Assembly (NCBI GenBank): GCA_946699065.1
Contig: CAMPDV010000078.1
Span: 186,001-250,000, forward strand
Reading direction: 5' to 3'
Origin: Loxodes magnus
Lineage: Eukaryota; Ciliophora; Karyorelictea; Loxodida; Loxodidae
Length of the DNA stretch: 64,000 nucleotides
Each line of letters starts with the position of its first letter. Positions within the stretch are counted from its first letter, which is position 1. The notes beneath the pieces were generated by a model. That model was not told the origin of the DNA. It did no database searches and worked only from the letters and a program-made list of their open reading frames with translations. Positions 40,210 through 52,692 of the stretch are shown piece after piece. Position numbers and translations under genes: made by a program.

Positions 40210-40814
40210 TATCTTACAACTAAAATCAATTAAGCATATAATTATATTTTTCATCCTCCAAACACAAATATATTTTCCTCACATATATCTCATCCAAAAA
40301 GATTTACTGGTAGATAAATTAAACTGATACTTCTGAATGTCTTCGTTTTAATATCATAGACTTCGCATTCTTTGCATCTTTATGATTACATTATACACAT
40401 TTTTATCCCGATATAATATAAATCTCTTTCTTTTGATTGTATTTGGTTTTATGAAAATATCTATAGAATATATTTCATAATATTCAGTTCTATTCATATT
40501 ATAATAAAAATATTTATATTCCTCACCAGCAGATCCTAATAGTGCCAATGTGTTGTAGTTAATTTATTCTATAAAAATAGTAGTTTACTCAGTTTTTTTA
40601 TATATATTTGCTGCTCTTCAAACTATTATTTTTAATGTTATAGCCTTCTTAATATTTTTGTCTGATTTGTTAGTATAGATATCTTGGAAATATGCAAGTA
40701 TTTTAATATTTGAGTATATTTCATATTTGATCATATCTATCTAAATTTATAAAATAGTTGACTAGTTTTATAAACTTTCTTAGCAATTTCTTAAGATAAA
40801 GAATTTAATTGCAT
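40210..40814 (-). CDS. small conserved protein region, right copy
   Basis: Mirror of the 17.66 kb gene. ATG at 40,814 gives MQLNSLSQEIAKKVYKTSQL and a heptad-rich segment (LRRLQHQKQQFEEQQIYIKK). A second frame carries ALLGSAGEEYKYFYYNMNR and TIKRKRFILYRDKNVYNVII. The strong match to the left copy supports coding; how the two blocks join is not resolved. Confidence 0.45.
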
Positions 40815-40972
40815 TTCTGTTCACTAGGTACTTAAATTAATTTTATTTAATCCTTTATAAATAAATACTAATGCAGGTTAATTATTAAACAGTTACTTAT
40901 AAAGTTCTATATTTATAATTTTATTTCTTATTGTCTATCTTAATATTTTTCTCTTTTCTATATGAACTAATA

Positions 40973-41195
40973 AAAATAATTAAAAAAATGGAGTCTTAAA
41001 ATTTTGTTCCTGGCATTTTCTTGAGCAAAGAAGAGAAAAAAGCTCTAGAGAAAAAGCAGGCATAAAAAAAGTATCAAGAATCTTCTTTTCCCCACTTACA
41101 AAACTAATAAAGAACCTAATAACTATAATAAACACCTCCTATAGTAATAAAAAGAAAGGAATCTAATATAATAACAGCAATAGAACTTCCATCAT
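40973..41195 (+). mobile_element. element E4, 5' part (N-terminal coding)
   Basis: ATG at 40,988: MESQNFVPGIFLSKEEKKAL, then KKQAQKKYQESSFPHLQNQQ, similar in character to the E2 N-terminus. It is preceded by CTATATGAA (40,958-40,966), which matches the target sequence at the element's other end. The reading stops abruptly at 41,195, where host arm sequence in the wrong orientation begins. Confidence 0.65.
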
Positions 41196-41469
41196 ACTCA
41201 AAGCAGCTATTTTATTCACTTATTAGTTTATCTTTTAGTGAATAATCCAATGCTAAGATTATTTAAATCTCTCAATTAATATTTTTTTGTGCCTCCTAAT
41301 AAATCTCACTTTCATTTATGAGATAAAGGTAAGGCTTAAATCTAACTTTATTTAAAACTTAGCTTGTAAATAATATCCAACATAAGCACATTTTATTTCT
41401 AGATTTAATGAAACTAAATTTTAAAGAAATGATTATAGTAACTATCAAGACTCTAATTCATTCATATAG
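41196..41469 (+). other. inverted piece of arm sequence inside E4
   Basis: This about 270-bp segment matches left-arm 17,242-17,515 in the same orientation, whereas everything around it matches the left arm in reverse. It therefore flipped together with the 3' half of E4. It ends in TTCATATAG, the reverse complement of the CTATATGAA flanking the 5' part. Confidence 0.75.
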
Positions 41470-42150
41470 TAATGAAATTAAAATGTTCAACAGTGCCAAT
41501 CTGGACACCGTTTAAAATAAGTTGTTTTATCAGCAACACTTCTCATCATTCTTGACTTTCTAATGAAATTATCTTCACTAAGGTCTTCTCAGCTTCTTTG
41601 ATTTCTTGTTCTTATTATTTCAAAAGGTACTTCACATCATTTTCTTCTGTAAATATCTCCATGCTAGTTGCAATAGAGCCTCTAGTATTTTTCTTATTCT
41701 TTACGCCAAAATTTTTTCTTGAAATTCTAAAATTTTTAGCAATTCTTGTACAAATGTCACTTATTCTTACAGTAGTAGCATTTTTTCCTTATTTACCTGA
41801 TTGGTTTTCGATTTACAACCTCTTTTTATTCTAATTCCATCTAATTTGTCTAATTAGTTATGTTTGTGCTAATATTGTTTTGCTTAATAAACTCCAACTC
41901 TTGTTTTTATACGATATTTCCAAGCCTTGCTGTTTCTTATCTATGTTCAGTTTAAATGTTCCAATATGCTTGGAGTTCCCTTTCTTAATTAATAATTCTA
42001 ATCTCTAAGTTATCTTATCCAAGCGATAATAAGTTTTTAGTTCTTAATTTTCCTACATAAGCACTTTAATCTCTTCCTAGAGATTGGATATTTCAAATAC
42101 TAACTGTTAAATATTGATTTCCTTTTTTATTATCTTAAAAATCTTATAAT
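41470..42150 (-). mobile_element. element E4, 3' part (coil, knuckle, LYCN motif), inverted
   Basis: On the minus strand: coil LEIRIINQERELQAYWN, KQELEFIKQNN; a perfect knuckle CYYCKNKWHLYKNC at 41,780-41,739; then LYCNQHGDIYRRK near 41,675-41,640, twenty residues after the last Cys. With the 5' part the element totals about 0.9 kb, like E2. The inversion separates the two halves by 270 bp and opposite strands, so the gene is broken. Confidence 0.7.
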
Positions 42151-43208
42151 TATAAACTCAAAATATAATATTAGATAAGATAGAGTAATAACTTGAATTA
42201 ATAAAGCAATAAATATGCTAAATAATTTTTTGTAAAAACTGAAATATTACAAGATCTAAAATCTTTAAGATATTTAAATTATAAATAATTATCATGTGTA
42301 GATAAAAATAAATAGTTATTTTTACTTTAATAGTCATATATAGAAATACTATCTTTTAATGTTTTTTACGAAATAATATCTATTTTTTTAGTATAAAATC
42401 TTGTTGTTAGTTTTTCATTTAAGATAGTAAAGTAGATTAATCTTTTTAAAGACTTCTTTATTTTATCATTTTATGAGAAAGACAAATTTTTTAAAATAGT
42501 CTATGAATACTTTGATATACTTTATAATTAATTTATTTTTGATGGTATTTAATCTTATCTGTAGAAAATTTTAATCTCTTTCATATTATTAGATATTTTC
42601 TTAATTGAATAATGGCATGAGTTAGATTATTTTAAGCACTTCTATAATTTTTTATTATGAATTTCTAATTTCATTTTCTTATAAAAGTGGTTTATTCAGA
42701 TTATATTTTAAATTATTTCTCTTATGTTTAGATATAACTAAAGTTTTTGTTATTTCAAAATTTTTTATCTCATAGTTATGTTGTATACAACTTAGAGTAA
42801 AAATGCCTGATAGTGTTAATTTAAATAATTTTATTTATCGATGAGCTATAATTTGTTTTACAATCTTTATCATTTCATATTTATAATTGAATTCTTTATT
42901 AATTTTTTTACATCTTAGCCAATTTCGAATTTTGTAATGATATTTCTTAGGTTTGATTAATTAAGTTTTTAACTGGAACTTCACTTAAATTACACGACTT
43001 TTAATTCTCTTTCCAGTTGGATAGTTAATTAGCCTTCTAATAAATTTTATATTTAGCTTAGTTCTTTTAAACTGTTAATAGTTTTTTAGAGCATCATAAT
43101 ATAGTTAAGTTATATAGTACTATTCTCTATCTTTATCCTATTGAATATGATCTTTCAAGCATTTGCTTTGAGTTAGCTATTTTCTAGAATTTCTACTTGC
43201 GAATCCAT
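42150..43208 (-). CDS. coiled-coil/membrane protein, right copy, C-terminus cut
   Basis: ATG at 43,208 on the minus strand gives MDSQVEILENSQLKANAWKI, and the frame follows the left copy. Near 42,150 the homologous sequence stops inside the last hydrophobic segment at an inversion breakpoint, so the last part of the protein has been replaced by transposon sequence. Function unknown. 43.2-44.4 kb upstream is AT-rich with no recognised gene. Confidence 0.45.
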
Positions 43209-44507
43209 TTTATTTTATGTTTGCTTAATTATTTAATTAAGAAAATTTAGTTAATACAAGGATAGGATGACGAAATAAATATTTCATAAATAAAGTAATA
43301 ATTGAAAATTACTATAAAGAGTCTATCTCTCCAAAAATACAAGCAGGAAAATGAATTCTATAACTGAGAATATAGAGTAATTCGTATATATTACTGTAAG
43401 TACTCTAATAACTAATACTAAAATATTTCTATTTTAAATTTGACTAACTAAATATTCTTATTATCATATACCTTTGACTATTTATATGTAGCTAACTAAA
43501 TCTATTTTATGTTATTTTATCCTAATTTCCAGTCTTAATATCTATGATCATTTCAGGACTTTCTTTTGCTTATTTCTAGTGAATAAATTATGGAAGTATC
43601 TTAAACTTCTCTATACTTTTTTAAGAATTGAAATACTTTAATTCCCTAGGTATTAAAATTATGTTGCTAAATTTATAAAAATTTTATATTGTAACAAATA
43701 GTTTTTGTATAGAGTTAAACTGAAAGTTATTTGATAAAAAATTAAGATGAAAATAGTTTTATTGATAAGATATTTTAAGAGTTAATAGAATTATTTCTAC
43801 TACAAGCAGTATATATACAATCTGATTCTCATATATATAAGTTTAGTACTTAATATAAGATGGAATTATTATTATTTATTGTAATAGTTTTTCAATATTA
43901 GGACCGAATGGTTATTTAAGAGATGAGCTATTTAAATAATTTTCTATAAATTTTAAATGTAAAGTTTCAAGTAAAGGATCCATATGAAGTGATTTACTTT
44001 AAAGTTTCTAATAAATTTTTAAAGTTTATAGAAGGAGATAATGAATTTTGTGTTGAAGTAAAGCTGAATACGAAATGTATTTTAAGGAGAATCTAAAGAA
44101 GAGTTTCTTAAAATTTATTTATATTCCAATTAAAAAAAAATCATCTTAAGTAGTTTTCCTCTAAGTTAATTAAGGTTTACTATTTTAGAGTATCTGAATG
44201 ATAAGTCAGAAAGTTTAATCTGAGAAAAAGGGTAATAAAAGACTAATAATTATGAATTAGTACAATTTAACAAAAAGATTGAATATTAGTTTTGCTATTA
44301 ATTTTCATTGTAGAAAAAGATGAATCCAAGAAGATATATAGAAATTCAAGATATGTAGTTCTTATATTAATAATACTAAAGTTTCAAAAAATTATTATTA
44401 TTATTATTTTTAGCTACGTGTTTTTTTAATTTCATAATATTGTTAGACGTATACTTACGTGGTTTTTGTATATAAGGAATTGTTTTTCTGAAAAATAATA
44501 ATAAGAA

Positions 44508-47500
44508 ATGTCCTAGGTTGCTTCATGTCAATCTTGTAAAGGAGATTTCGACGGTTAGGAAAAGCTTCCCATGTTATTGCCATGTAAACACAACATATGT
44601 GCAATCTGTTCTTATAATCAATTTATAAGCACCAAAAGTATCAAATGTGCAAATTGTCAGCAAGTTTATAAGATCCATCCTTCAAAGTTGTAAGAAGACA
44701 GTTAGTTAATTAAGTATCTTGAGTAAAAGAGTATCATGAAAAGTATATCATTGTTGGAGAATCAATCACTGAGATTGCGTTAAGCTTAGAGTTAATTGTA
44801 TAAGGTTTAATTTACTTTCATCTAGTAGTTGATTTAGCACGTGAGTAGTTACGTTTTAAAGGACAATATTATCTTATAAAGGTAGTTGTTTGACTAGGAT
44901 CGATAAATATAGGAGTAGTTAAGGTTCTTAAAAATCTAGAGGTAAGTAATAACTATTTGTAATAACTATTAGTAATAACCATTAGGGCTACTAAGACTAG
45001 GATATTTCTTAGTATGAGTCTAAGGTGTTGAGATTGTTAGATGAGGTTTAGAGGATTAGTTATTAGAAGGTATCGGTTAATGTTTATGAGGAGTTGGACA
45101 ATTATAAGTTGAGTCAAGAGTAAATGGTTAAGGAAAATGATTATTTGAGGAGTGAGATATAGAAGTTGAATGATTAAGTTTAGAATCAGTAATAATAGTT
45201 ATCTTCTCTATAAGGTTAGTTGATCTAGTTCTAATAAGTAACGCAAGTAGAGTAGCCTAATTAGCCAATTTCTCAACCTTATAAGAAGCTTCAATAGACG
45301 AAGATATAGGATATCAGTATAACCATCGTATCGCCGAACAAGAAGAAACTAAAGCTCAAGGTCAAATAAGAAACTACAATAGAGTAGATAAAAGAATAAA
45401 TCGCACAATAAACTAAGTTATGAGTATGGTCTCTCGACATCTTAAAGAACAATACTAAAATGAAGGACGGTTAATCAGTATCGAGTTTATAAATTGTCGA
45501 TGGGGAATAGCTTCAAATGAACTGAAGTAAGTTTAAAAGTTAAATGTATTATTAGACGGTAAGTTTATTATATAAATAATTTTAGGAAGTACGTCGTATT
45601 TTTAAAACATATAGTTAGTAAGTATTTTAATATTCTTTTAAACATATAGCTGGTAAGTATTTTAATATCCTTTAAACATATAGCAAGTAAGTATTTTAAT
45701 ATTCTTTAAACATATAGAATGTAAGTATTTTAATATTCTTTAAACATATAGAATGTAAGTATTTTAATATTCTTTAAACATATAGAATGTAAGTATTTTA
45801 ATATTCTTTAAACATATAGAATGTAAGTATTTTAATATTCTTTAAACATATAGAATGTAAGTATTTTAATATTCTTTAAACATATAGAATGTAAGTATTT
45901 TAATATTCTTTAAACATATAGAATGTAAGTATTTTAATATTCTTTAAACATATAGAATGTAAGTATTTTAATATTCTTTAAACATATAGAATGTAAGTAT
46001 TTTAATATTCTTTAAACATATAGAATGTAAGTATTTTAATATTCTTTAAACATATAGAATGTAAGTATTTTAATATTCTTTAAACATATAGAATGTAAGT
46101 ATTTTAATATTCTTTAAACATATAGAATGTAAGTATTTTAATATTCTTTAAACATATAGTCTGTAAGTATTTTAATATTCTTTAAACATATAGAATGTAA
46201 GTATTTTAATATTCTTTAAACATATAGAATGTAAGTATTTTAATATTCTTTAAACATATAGAATGTAAGTATTTTAATATTCTTTAAACATATAGAATGT
46301 AAGTATTTTAATATTCTTTAAACATATAGAATGTAAGTATTTTAATATTCTTTAAACATATAGAATGTAAGTATTTTAATATTCTTTAAACATATAGTCT
46401 GTAAGTATTTTAATATTCTTTAAACATATAGAATGTAAGTATTTTAATATTCTTTAAACATATAGTCTGTAAGTATTTTAATATTCTTTAAACATATAGA
46501 ATGTAAGTATTTTAATATTCTTTAAACATATAGAATGTAAGTATTTTAATATTCTTTAAACATATAGTCTGTAAGTATTTTAATATTCTTTAAACATATA
46601 GAATGTAAGTATTTTAATATTCTTTAAACATATAGAATGTAAGTATTTTAATATTCTTTAAACATATAGAATGTAAGTATTTTAATATTCTTTAAACATA
46701 TAGAATGTAAGTATTTTAATATTCTTTAAACATATAGAATGTAAGTATTTTAATATTCTTTAAACATATAGTCTGTAAGTATTTTAATATTCTTTAAACA
46801 TATAGCAAGTAAGTATTTTAATATTCTTTTAAACATATAGCTGGTAAGTATTTTAATATTCTTTAAACATATAGAATGTAAGTATTTTAATATTCTTTAA
46901 ACATATAGAATGTAAGTATTTTAATATTCTTTAAACATATAGAATGTAAGTATTTTAATATTCTTTAAACATATAGAATGTAAGTATTTTAATATTCTTT
47001 AAACATATAGAATGTAAGTATTTTAATATTCTTTAAACATATAGAATGTAAGTATTTTAATATTCTTTAAACATATAGAATGTAAGTATTTTAATATTCT
47101 TTAAACATATAGAATGTAAGTATTTTAATATTCTTTAAACATATAGAATGTAAGTATTTTAATATTCTTTAAACATATAGTCTGTAAGTATTTTAATATT
47201 CTTTAAACATATAGAATGTAAGTATTTTAATATTCTTTAAACATATAGAATGTAAGTATTTTAATATTCTTTAAACATATAGAATGTAAGTATTTTAATA
47301 TTCTTTAAACATATAGAATGTAAGTATTTTAATATTCTTTAAACATATAGAATGTAAGTATTTTAATATTCTTTAAACATATAGAATGTAAGTATTTTAA
47401 TATTCTTTAAACATATAGAATGTAAGTATTTTAATATTCTTTAAACATATAGAATGTAAGTATTTTAATATTCTTTAAACATATAGAATGTAAGTATTTT

Positions 47501-49810
47501 AATATTCTTTAAACATATAGAATGTAAGTATTTTAATATTCTTTAAACATATAGAATGTAAGTATTTTAATATTCTTTAAACATATAGTCTGTAAGTATT
47601 TTAATATTCTTTAAACATATAGCAAGTAAGTATTTTAATATTCTTTTAAACATATAGCTGGTAAGTATTTTAATATTCTTTAAACATATAGAATGTAAGT
47701 ATTTTAATATTCTTTAAACATATAGAATGTAAGTATTTTAATATTCTTTAAACATATAGAATGTAAGTATTTTAATATTCTTTAAACATATAGAATGTAA
47801 GTATTTTAATATTCTTTAAACATATAGAATGTAAGTATTTTAATATTCTTTAAACATATAGAATGTAAGTATTTTAATATTCTTTAAACATATAGAATGT
47901 AAGTATTTTAATATTCTTTAAACATATAGAATGTAAGTATTTTAATATTCTTTAAACATATAGAATGTAAGTATTTTAATATTCTTTAAACATATAGAAT
48001 GTAAGTATTTTAATATTCTTTAAACATATAGTCTGTAAGTATTTTAATATTCTTTAAACATATAGAATGTAAGTATTTTAATATTCTTTAAACATATAGA
48101 ATGTAAGTATTTTAATATTCTTTAAACATATAGAATGTAAGTATTTTAATATTCTTTAAACATATAGAATGTAAGTATTTTAATATTCTTTAAACATATA
48201 GAATGTAAGTATTTTAATATTCTTTAAACATATAGAATGTAAGTATTTTAATATTCTTTAAACATATAGAATGTAAGTATTTTAATATTCTTTAAACATA
48301 TAGAATGTAAGTATTTTAATATTCTTTAAACATATAGAATGTAAGTATTTTAATATTCTTTAAACATATAGTCTGTAAGTATTTTAATATTCTTTAAACA
48401 TATAGAATGTAAGTATTTTAATATTCTTTAAACATATAGTCTGTAAGTATTTTAATATTCTTTAAACATATAGAATGTAAGTATTTTAATATTCTTTAAA
48501 CATATAGAATGTAAGTATTTTAATATTCTTTAAACATATAGAATGTAAGTATTTTAATATTCTTTAAACATATAGAATGTAAGTATTTTAATATTCTTTA
48601 AACATATAGAATGTAAGTATTTTAATATTCTTTAAACATATAGAATGTAAGTATTTTAATATTCTTTAAACATATAGAATGTAAGTATTTTAATATTCTT
48701 TAAACATATAGTCTGTAAGTATTTTAATATTCTTTAAACATATAGAATGTAAGTATTTTAATATTCTTTAAACATATAGAATGTAAGTATTTTAATATTC
48801 TTTAAACATATAGAATGTAAGTATTTTAATATTCTTTAAACATATAGAATGTAAGTATTTTAATATTCTTTAAACATATAGAATGTAAGTATTTTAATAT
48901 TCTTTAAACATATAGAATGTAAGTATTTTAATATTCTTTAAACATATAGAATGTAAGTATTTTAATATTCTTTAAACATATAGAATGTAAGTATTTTAAT
49001 ATTCTTTAAACATATAGTCTGTAAGTATTTTAATATTCTTTAAACATATAGCAAGTAAGTATTTTAATATTCTTTTAAACATATAGCTGGTAGCAAGTAA
49101 GTATTTTATATTCTTTTATTCTGGTTATTTTAATATTCATATAGAATGTAAGTATTTTAATATTCTTTAAACATATAGAATGTAAGTATTTTAATATTCT
49201 TTAAACATATAGTCTGTAAGTATTTTAATATTCTTTAAACATATAGCAAGTAAGTATTTTAATATTCTTTTAAACATATAGCTGGTAAGTATTTTAATAT
49301 TCTTTAAACATATAGAATGTAAGTATTTTAATATTCTTTAAACATATAGAATGTAAGTATTTTAATATTCTTTAAACATATAGTCTGTAAGTATTTTAAT
49401 ATTCTTTAAACGTATAGAGAGTAAGTATTTTAATATTCTTTAAACATATAGTGAGTAAGTATTTCAACATCCTTTTAAACTTATAGTTGGTAAGTATTTT
49501 AATATTCTTTTAAACTTATAGTTGGTAAGTATTTTAATATTCTTTTAAACATATAGTTGGTAAGTATTTTAATATTCTTAAACAAATAGAGCGTATTTAT
49601 TAATATTGATAGTATGTAAGGTGTATTTATAGTTTTTTCTATTTACTAGATCGTAGGTTTAGAATAATATTTATAGGAGGTGAGTTATTAATTATTTTAT
49701 ATAGAATGTATGTTAGTTTAAGGTTATTATAAAGGGGGTGAGTTTGTTTTTTAATGAGTTTAAAATAGGACTCGTTGAAAAATCGAGTGGTTGTGAAATA
49801 TTCTGAGTGA
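44508..49810 (+). CDS. RING finger / coiled-coil / ubiquitin-like protein, right copy
   Basis: Same protein as the left copy. ATG at 44,508 gives MSQVASCQSCKGDFDGQEK. RING: CQSC, PCKHNICAIC, CANC. Exon 1 is 44,508-44,941 (434 nt, as in the left arm), the intron 44,942-44,972 (31 nt) and exon 2 44,973-45,526, ending after the UBL (ITIVSPNKKKLKLKV ... KMKDGQSVSSLQIVDGEQL). A TGA at 45,523 may end the protein. Otherwise the coding sequence continues through the micro-exon array to a last exon (49,769-49,810) that in phase 0 reads DSLKNRVVVKYSE then TGA. With the preceding slots this gives SYIENGDSLKNRVVVKY, resembling the last strand of a ubiquitin fold. If all slots are exons, the extra residues are mostly Asn (phase 0) or Gln (phase 1). 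Confidence 0.75.
44942..44972 (+). other. 31-nt intron in the RING-UBL gene, right copy
   Basis: GTAAGTAATAACTATTTG... ending ...ACTATTAG, 31 nt. Its position, length and phase match the left copy. Confidence 0.75.
45527..45649 (+). other. entry units of the micro-exon chain (non-repeat introns)
   Basis: Four intron-like units of different sequence and length follow the UBL exon: 45,527-45,555 (29 nt), 45,559-45,585 (27 nt), 45,589-45,614 (26 nt, GTACGT start) and 45,618-45,649 (32 nt). The three-base slots between them are ACG, GAA and TTA. The left arm has matching units at the same places but with slots ATA, GAG and CGA. Confidence 0.8.
45650..49590 (+). repeat. 34-bp tandem array: 31-nt intron-like unit plus 3-nt slot
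   Basis: Roughly 115 head-to-tail copies of a 34-bp unit. The constant part is GTAAGTATTTTAATATTC followed by TTTAAACATATAG (31 nt, intron-like with a consensus 5' splice site and TAG end). The remaining three bases are a slot, mostly AAT, otherwise TCT, CAA or CTG, with TTG, AGA and TGA near the 3' end. The constant part is almost invariant while slots differ at all three bases. The order TCT-CAA-CTG recurs near 46.77, 47.59, 49.02 and 49.21 kb, showing higher-order duplication. One scrambled junction lies at 49,080-49,140. The left arm has only about eleven such units. Confidence 0.95.
49591..49810 (+). other. exit units of the micro-exon chain and terminal exon
   Basis: After the array come unrelated intron-like units starting GTATTT, GTAAGG, GTAGGT, GTGAGT, GTATGT and GTGAGT, each ending in AG and each flanked by three-base slots: AGC, then TAT, ATC, GAG, AAT, GGG. 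The last unit (49,738-49,768, 31 nt) leads to a 42-nt exon ending in TGA at 49,808. Slots and units match the left arm closely until GAC; after that the two arms differ. Confidence 0.75.
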
Positions 49811-50637
49811 GTGAATGACTTTAAATACTTAATTTAACTTTACTTAATTTTAACTCTGCTTAATTTGAACTCTACTAAATATATGTTTATTAATTAAGTA
49901 TTTATATATAAGGGGTATTAAAGGTATTAATGATTAATAATAGTAAATCTTAGTATATCTTAATATATTTTAGTATATCTAAATATATTTAAAAATATCT
50001 TGTATATCTTTAATATATCTTAATTTATCATTTGAATATATATTATTGCGTTTTTTATTATTAAGTTATATTATAATTGATATTTTATAATTGATATTTT
50101 TATTATATTTTGTTATTTGTTTTTGATTTTGTATAAGGTTGTATGAGTGTGGAGAATGAGTATAAAAGGTTTAAAGTTATTTTTTAATAATGTTGTTTAA
50201 AGTATTGGAGTTAGAATATTTAGTATTGTAGTTTAATAATTATAAGTAGTTGTTAAGGATTTAAATTTTTTAAGGGTAAAAGTATTTTTTTAAAGAGTAA
50301 TTAGAGGAAGGGTATATAATTTTGTTAAAGTTATAAAAATGTAAAAAGTTATAAAAGGCAAAAAAGCGTAAAAAGTGAAAGAAAGTTAAGGAGTAAAAAA
50401 TTTTGTAAATTAAGACTGAAGATATTTTTTAAAATAAGAGGACAGAAAGAGTGTAGTTGTAAAGAAATGAGAAAGATATTTTTGTTTTTTAAATATTTTC
50501 TAATATAAAATCTTTTTTTTAATATGTATTAGATAATTTCTAAATTATTTAAAGTATTAAAATTGTTTAAATAATTAAATTTTTTGAATATAAATTTTTT
50601 TTTGTTTAAAAATTGTGAAATTGTAATTTTGTTTTTT

Positions 50638-51034
50638 TATTCAGCGTTTTACACTATAGGGAATTTTTCGGATAGAACAAAAATTTTTTTTTGGAATTTT
50701 AAAAGAAGGATAGGATTTTTAGATTTTTAGATTTTTAGATTTTTAGATTTTTAGATTTTTAGTAATCAATATTTTTTAATTTAATAATTTTTTTAGATTA
50801 TGAATTAGAAAATTCAAAAAGTAAAGATAATTAATTATTAATTTAATCTTTTTAATTTAATTTAAATAAATAAATTTTTATAATTTTAGTGGAGGTGAGG
50901 CTAAGAAAGTTCTAATCTATATCAGTTAATTTTTGTTTAACTGATAAAATCGATTTAAGATGTAAAAATTTAATTTTTGTTTTTCGCTCTGAATTTTATA
51001 CTATAGAAAATTTTTCGGACGGAACAAAAATTTT
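50638..51034 (+). repeat. two TTCGGAC-type dispersed repeats, right arm
   Basis: Partners of the 11.93-12.36 kb pair. 50,638-50,690 has CAGCGTTTTACACTATAG then TTTTTCGGATAGAACAAAAA. 50,982-51,034 has TTTTTCGCTCTGAATTTTAT, ACTATAGAAAA and TTTTTCGGACGGAACAAAAA. Confidence 0.65.
50713..50763 (+). repeat. 8-bp tandem repeat (ATTTTTAG)n, right arm
   Basis: Five to six copies of ATTTTTAG, the reverse complement of the left-arm array. 49.85-50.6 kb beside it is AT-rich with no recognised gene. Confidence 0.85.
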
Positions 51035-52331
51035 AGAAATTTTGAATCAAGTTTATAAGTCTAAAGTTATTCTTATTAAAGTAAACCATTTAGAATTTTT
51101 TAGATAATGCATAATATAGAGATTAGGAATATAAAAAATATTTTAATAATTAAATTTTTATTTTTTATTGTAGATTTACTACAGGAACTTTTAAAGATAG
51201 ACTAATATTTTAATAATTAAAAAAAATATTATTTATTTTATTTTTTTACTCTAAGTTTTTAATAAAAATATTTGTTTATTAGACTGATGCTATATAAATA
51301 TTTTTTAATAATAATTCATTAATTTAGTTTTTTATATTTAATAGTGATAAGGATGATAAATATCTCATTAATAAATATTTTAATGTTCATTTAAGAATTA
51401 AAAATCGCTAAAAAAAACAAATTAAAAATCAGAAAATATATTTTCTTCTAAAAATAATTTAATTGCAAATATTAAATTATAAAATGAGAAAAAAATTTAA
51501 TAGCAAAAAAAATTAAAATTTTTTAGACTATATCATATGAATCTTTATTCATACACCAATAAAATCTTAAAAATTTTAAATTTTTTATAATGAAAGAAAA
51601 CATTTTTTTAGCAGAAGATATGAAAAATTTTAATAAATATATTTACTTATTCTAGAAACAAACTAAATATATTAAGCTAAAATTTATTATTAGTAATACA
51701 TTGCTTTCAAAACAATTATTTTTAAATCTAAGTTTAGTGTTTAATAATATTAACTGTAATATTTAAAATTAAATTATAGTTAACTGAAATATTTTAATTT
51801 TCAAACCAAACAATTTTAGAAGTTAATTAAAAATAATTAAATATTAACTAATATTACTATAAAAAATTACTTTGCAATCTATAAAACTAAAATTTTTTAA
51901 TATTGTTAATCTTTTAAACATGTATAAAATATTGCAGAAATTTAATATAATGGTATAATGAAAGATTCTTATTAATTTTAAATTAAAATAAATAATTTTA
52001 TTAAATAAAATAAATTTAATTATTATGATACAAATTTTAAAAATACAATAGAATATGTTAATTTAGCATCAGAATAAATCATTTTATAAAATAAATAAAC
52101 AAACTAACAATGAAAAAAAAATGAAGCTAAAACTATAGAATATTCTAACTGCTCTGCATTTTAATTTAATTATTATAAAAGAAAATATAAAAAGATAGAA
52201 TTACATTGCAAAAACTGATAAAGACACATATTAAATACTATTTGAAGACTTAATTACTAAATTGTTGTCTTTAAAATATTTTAAATTAAGCTAAACATTA
52301 AAATAAAAGAACATAAATAATAAATAAATTT

Positions 52332-52378
52332 ATTATAGAGCGCGTAGAACCTCATTTATGTGCAGCTCTTTATAATAA
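52332..52378 (-). repeat. dispersed GC-rich hairpin repeat, copy 3
   Basis: Mirror-image partner of the 10,580 copy. It reads on the minus strand as AAAGAGCTGCACATAAATGA and then a core ending GCGCTCTATAATAAATTTAT. The hairpin has partly decayed. Confidence 0.65.
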
Positions 52379-52635
52379 AAAAGAAAAATAAATGATAAAT
52401 TATAAATAACTAAGCTATTTTAATTTTTTTCATATTAAATTAAAAAAATTAAATCCTTCATCAACAGTAATTTTAAAATAAATAAATTGTAAATCAAAAC
52501 ATCTTTAAAAAAATATCAAATAATTAAAAAAGATAAATAAAAATAATTTAATAAAAAACAAAAAATTATTAAAATTTAAGAATCCAGATATATGTAGTTA
52601 AAAGCTTTATGCAAAATTAAAAGATTAAATAAATA

Positions 52636-52692
52636 AATTTGATTATAGACCGCGCAGCACTCTCGTTGGTGCGCAGCTCTTTAAAAAAAATG
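52636..52692 (-). repeat. dispersed GC-rich hairpin repeat, copy 4
   Basis: On the minus strand AAAGAGCTGCGCACC, AACGA, then GAGTGCTGCGCGGTCT and ATAATCAAATTTATTTA. It has no partner in the left arm and sits exactly at the edge of the GC-rich insertion 52.69-53.10 kb. Confidence 0.7.

Noticed and set aside
45650-49590. CRISPR-like array impression
   Set aside because: The constant part is 31 nt and the variable part only three bases drawn from a few words. There are no spacers and no cas genes, and the host is eukaryotic.
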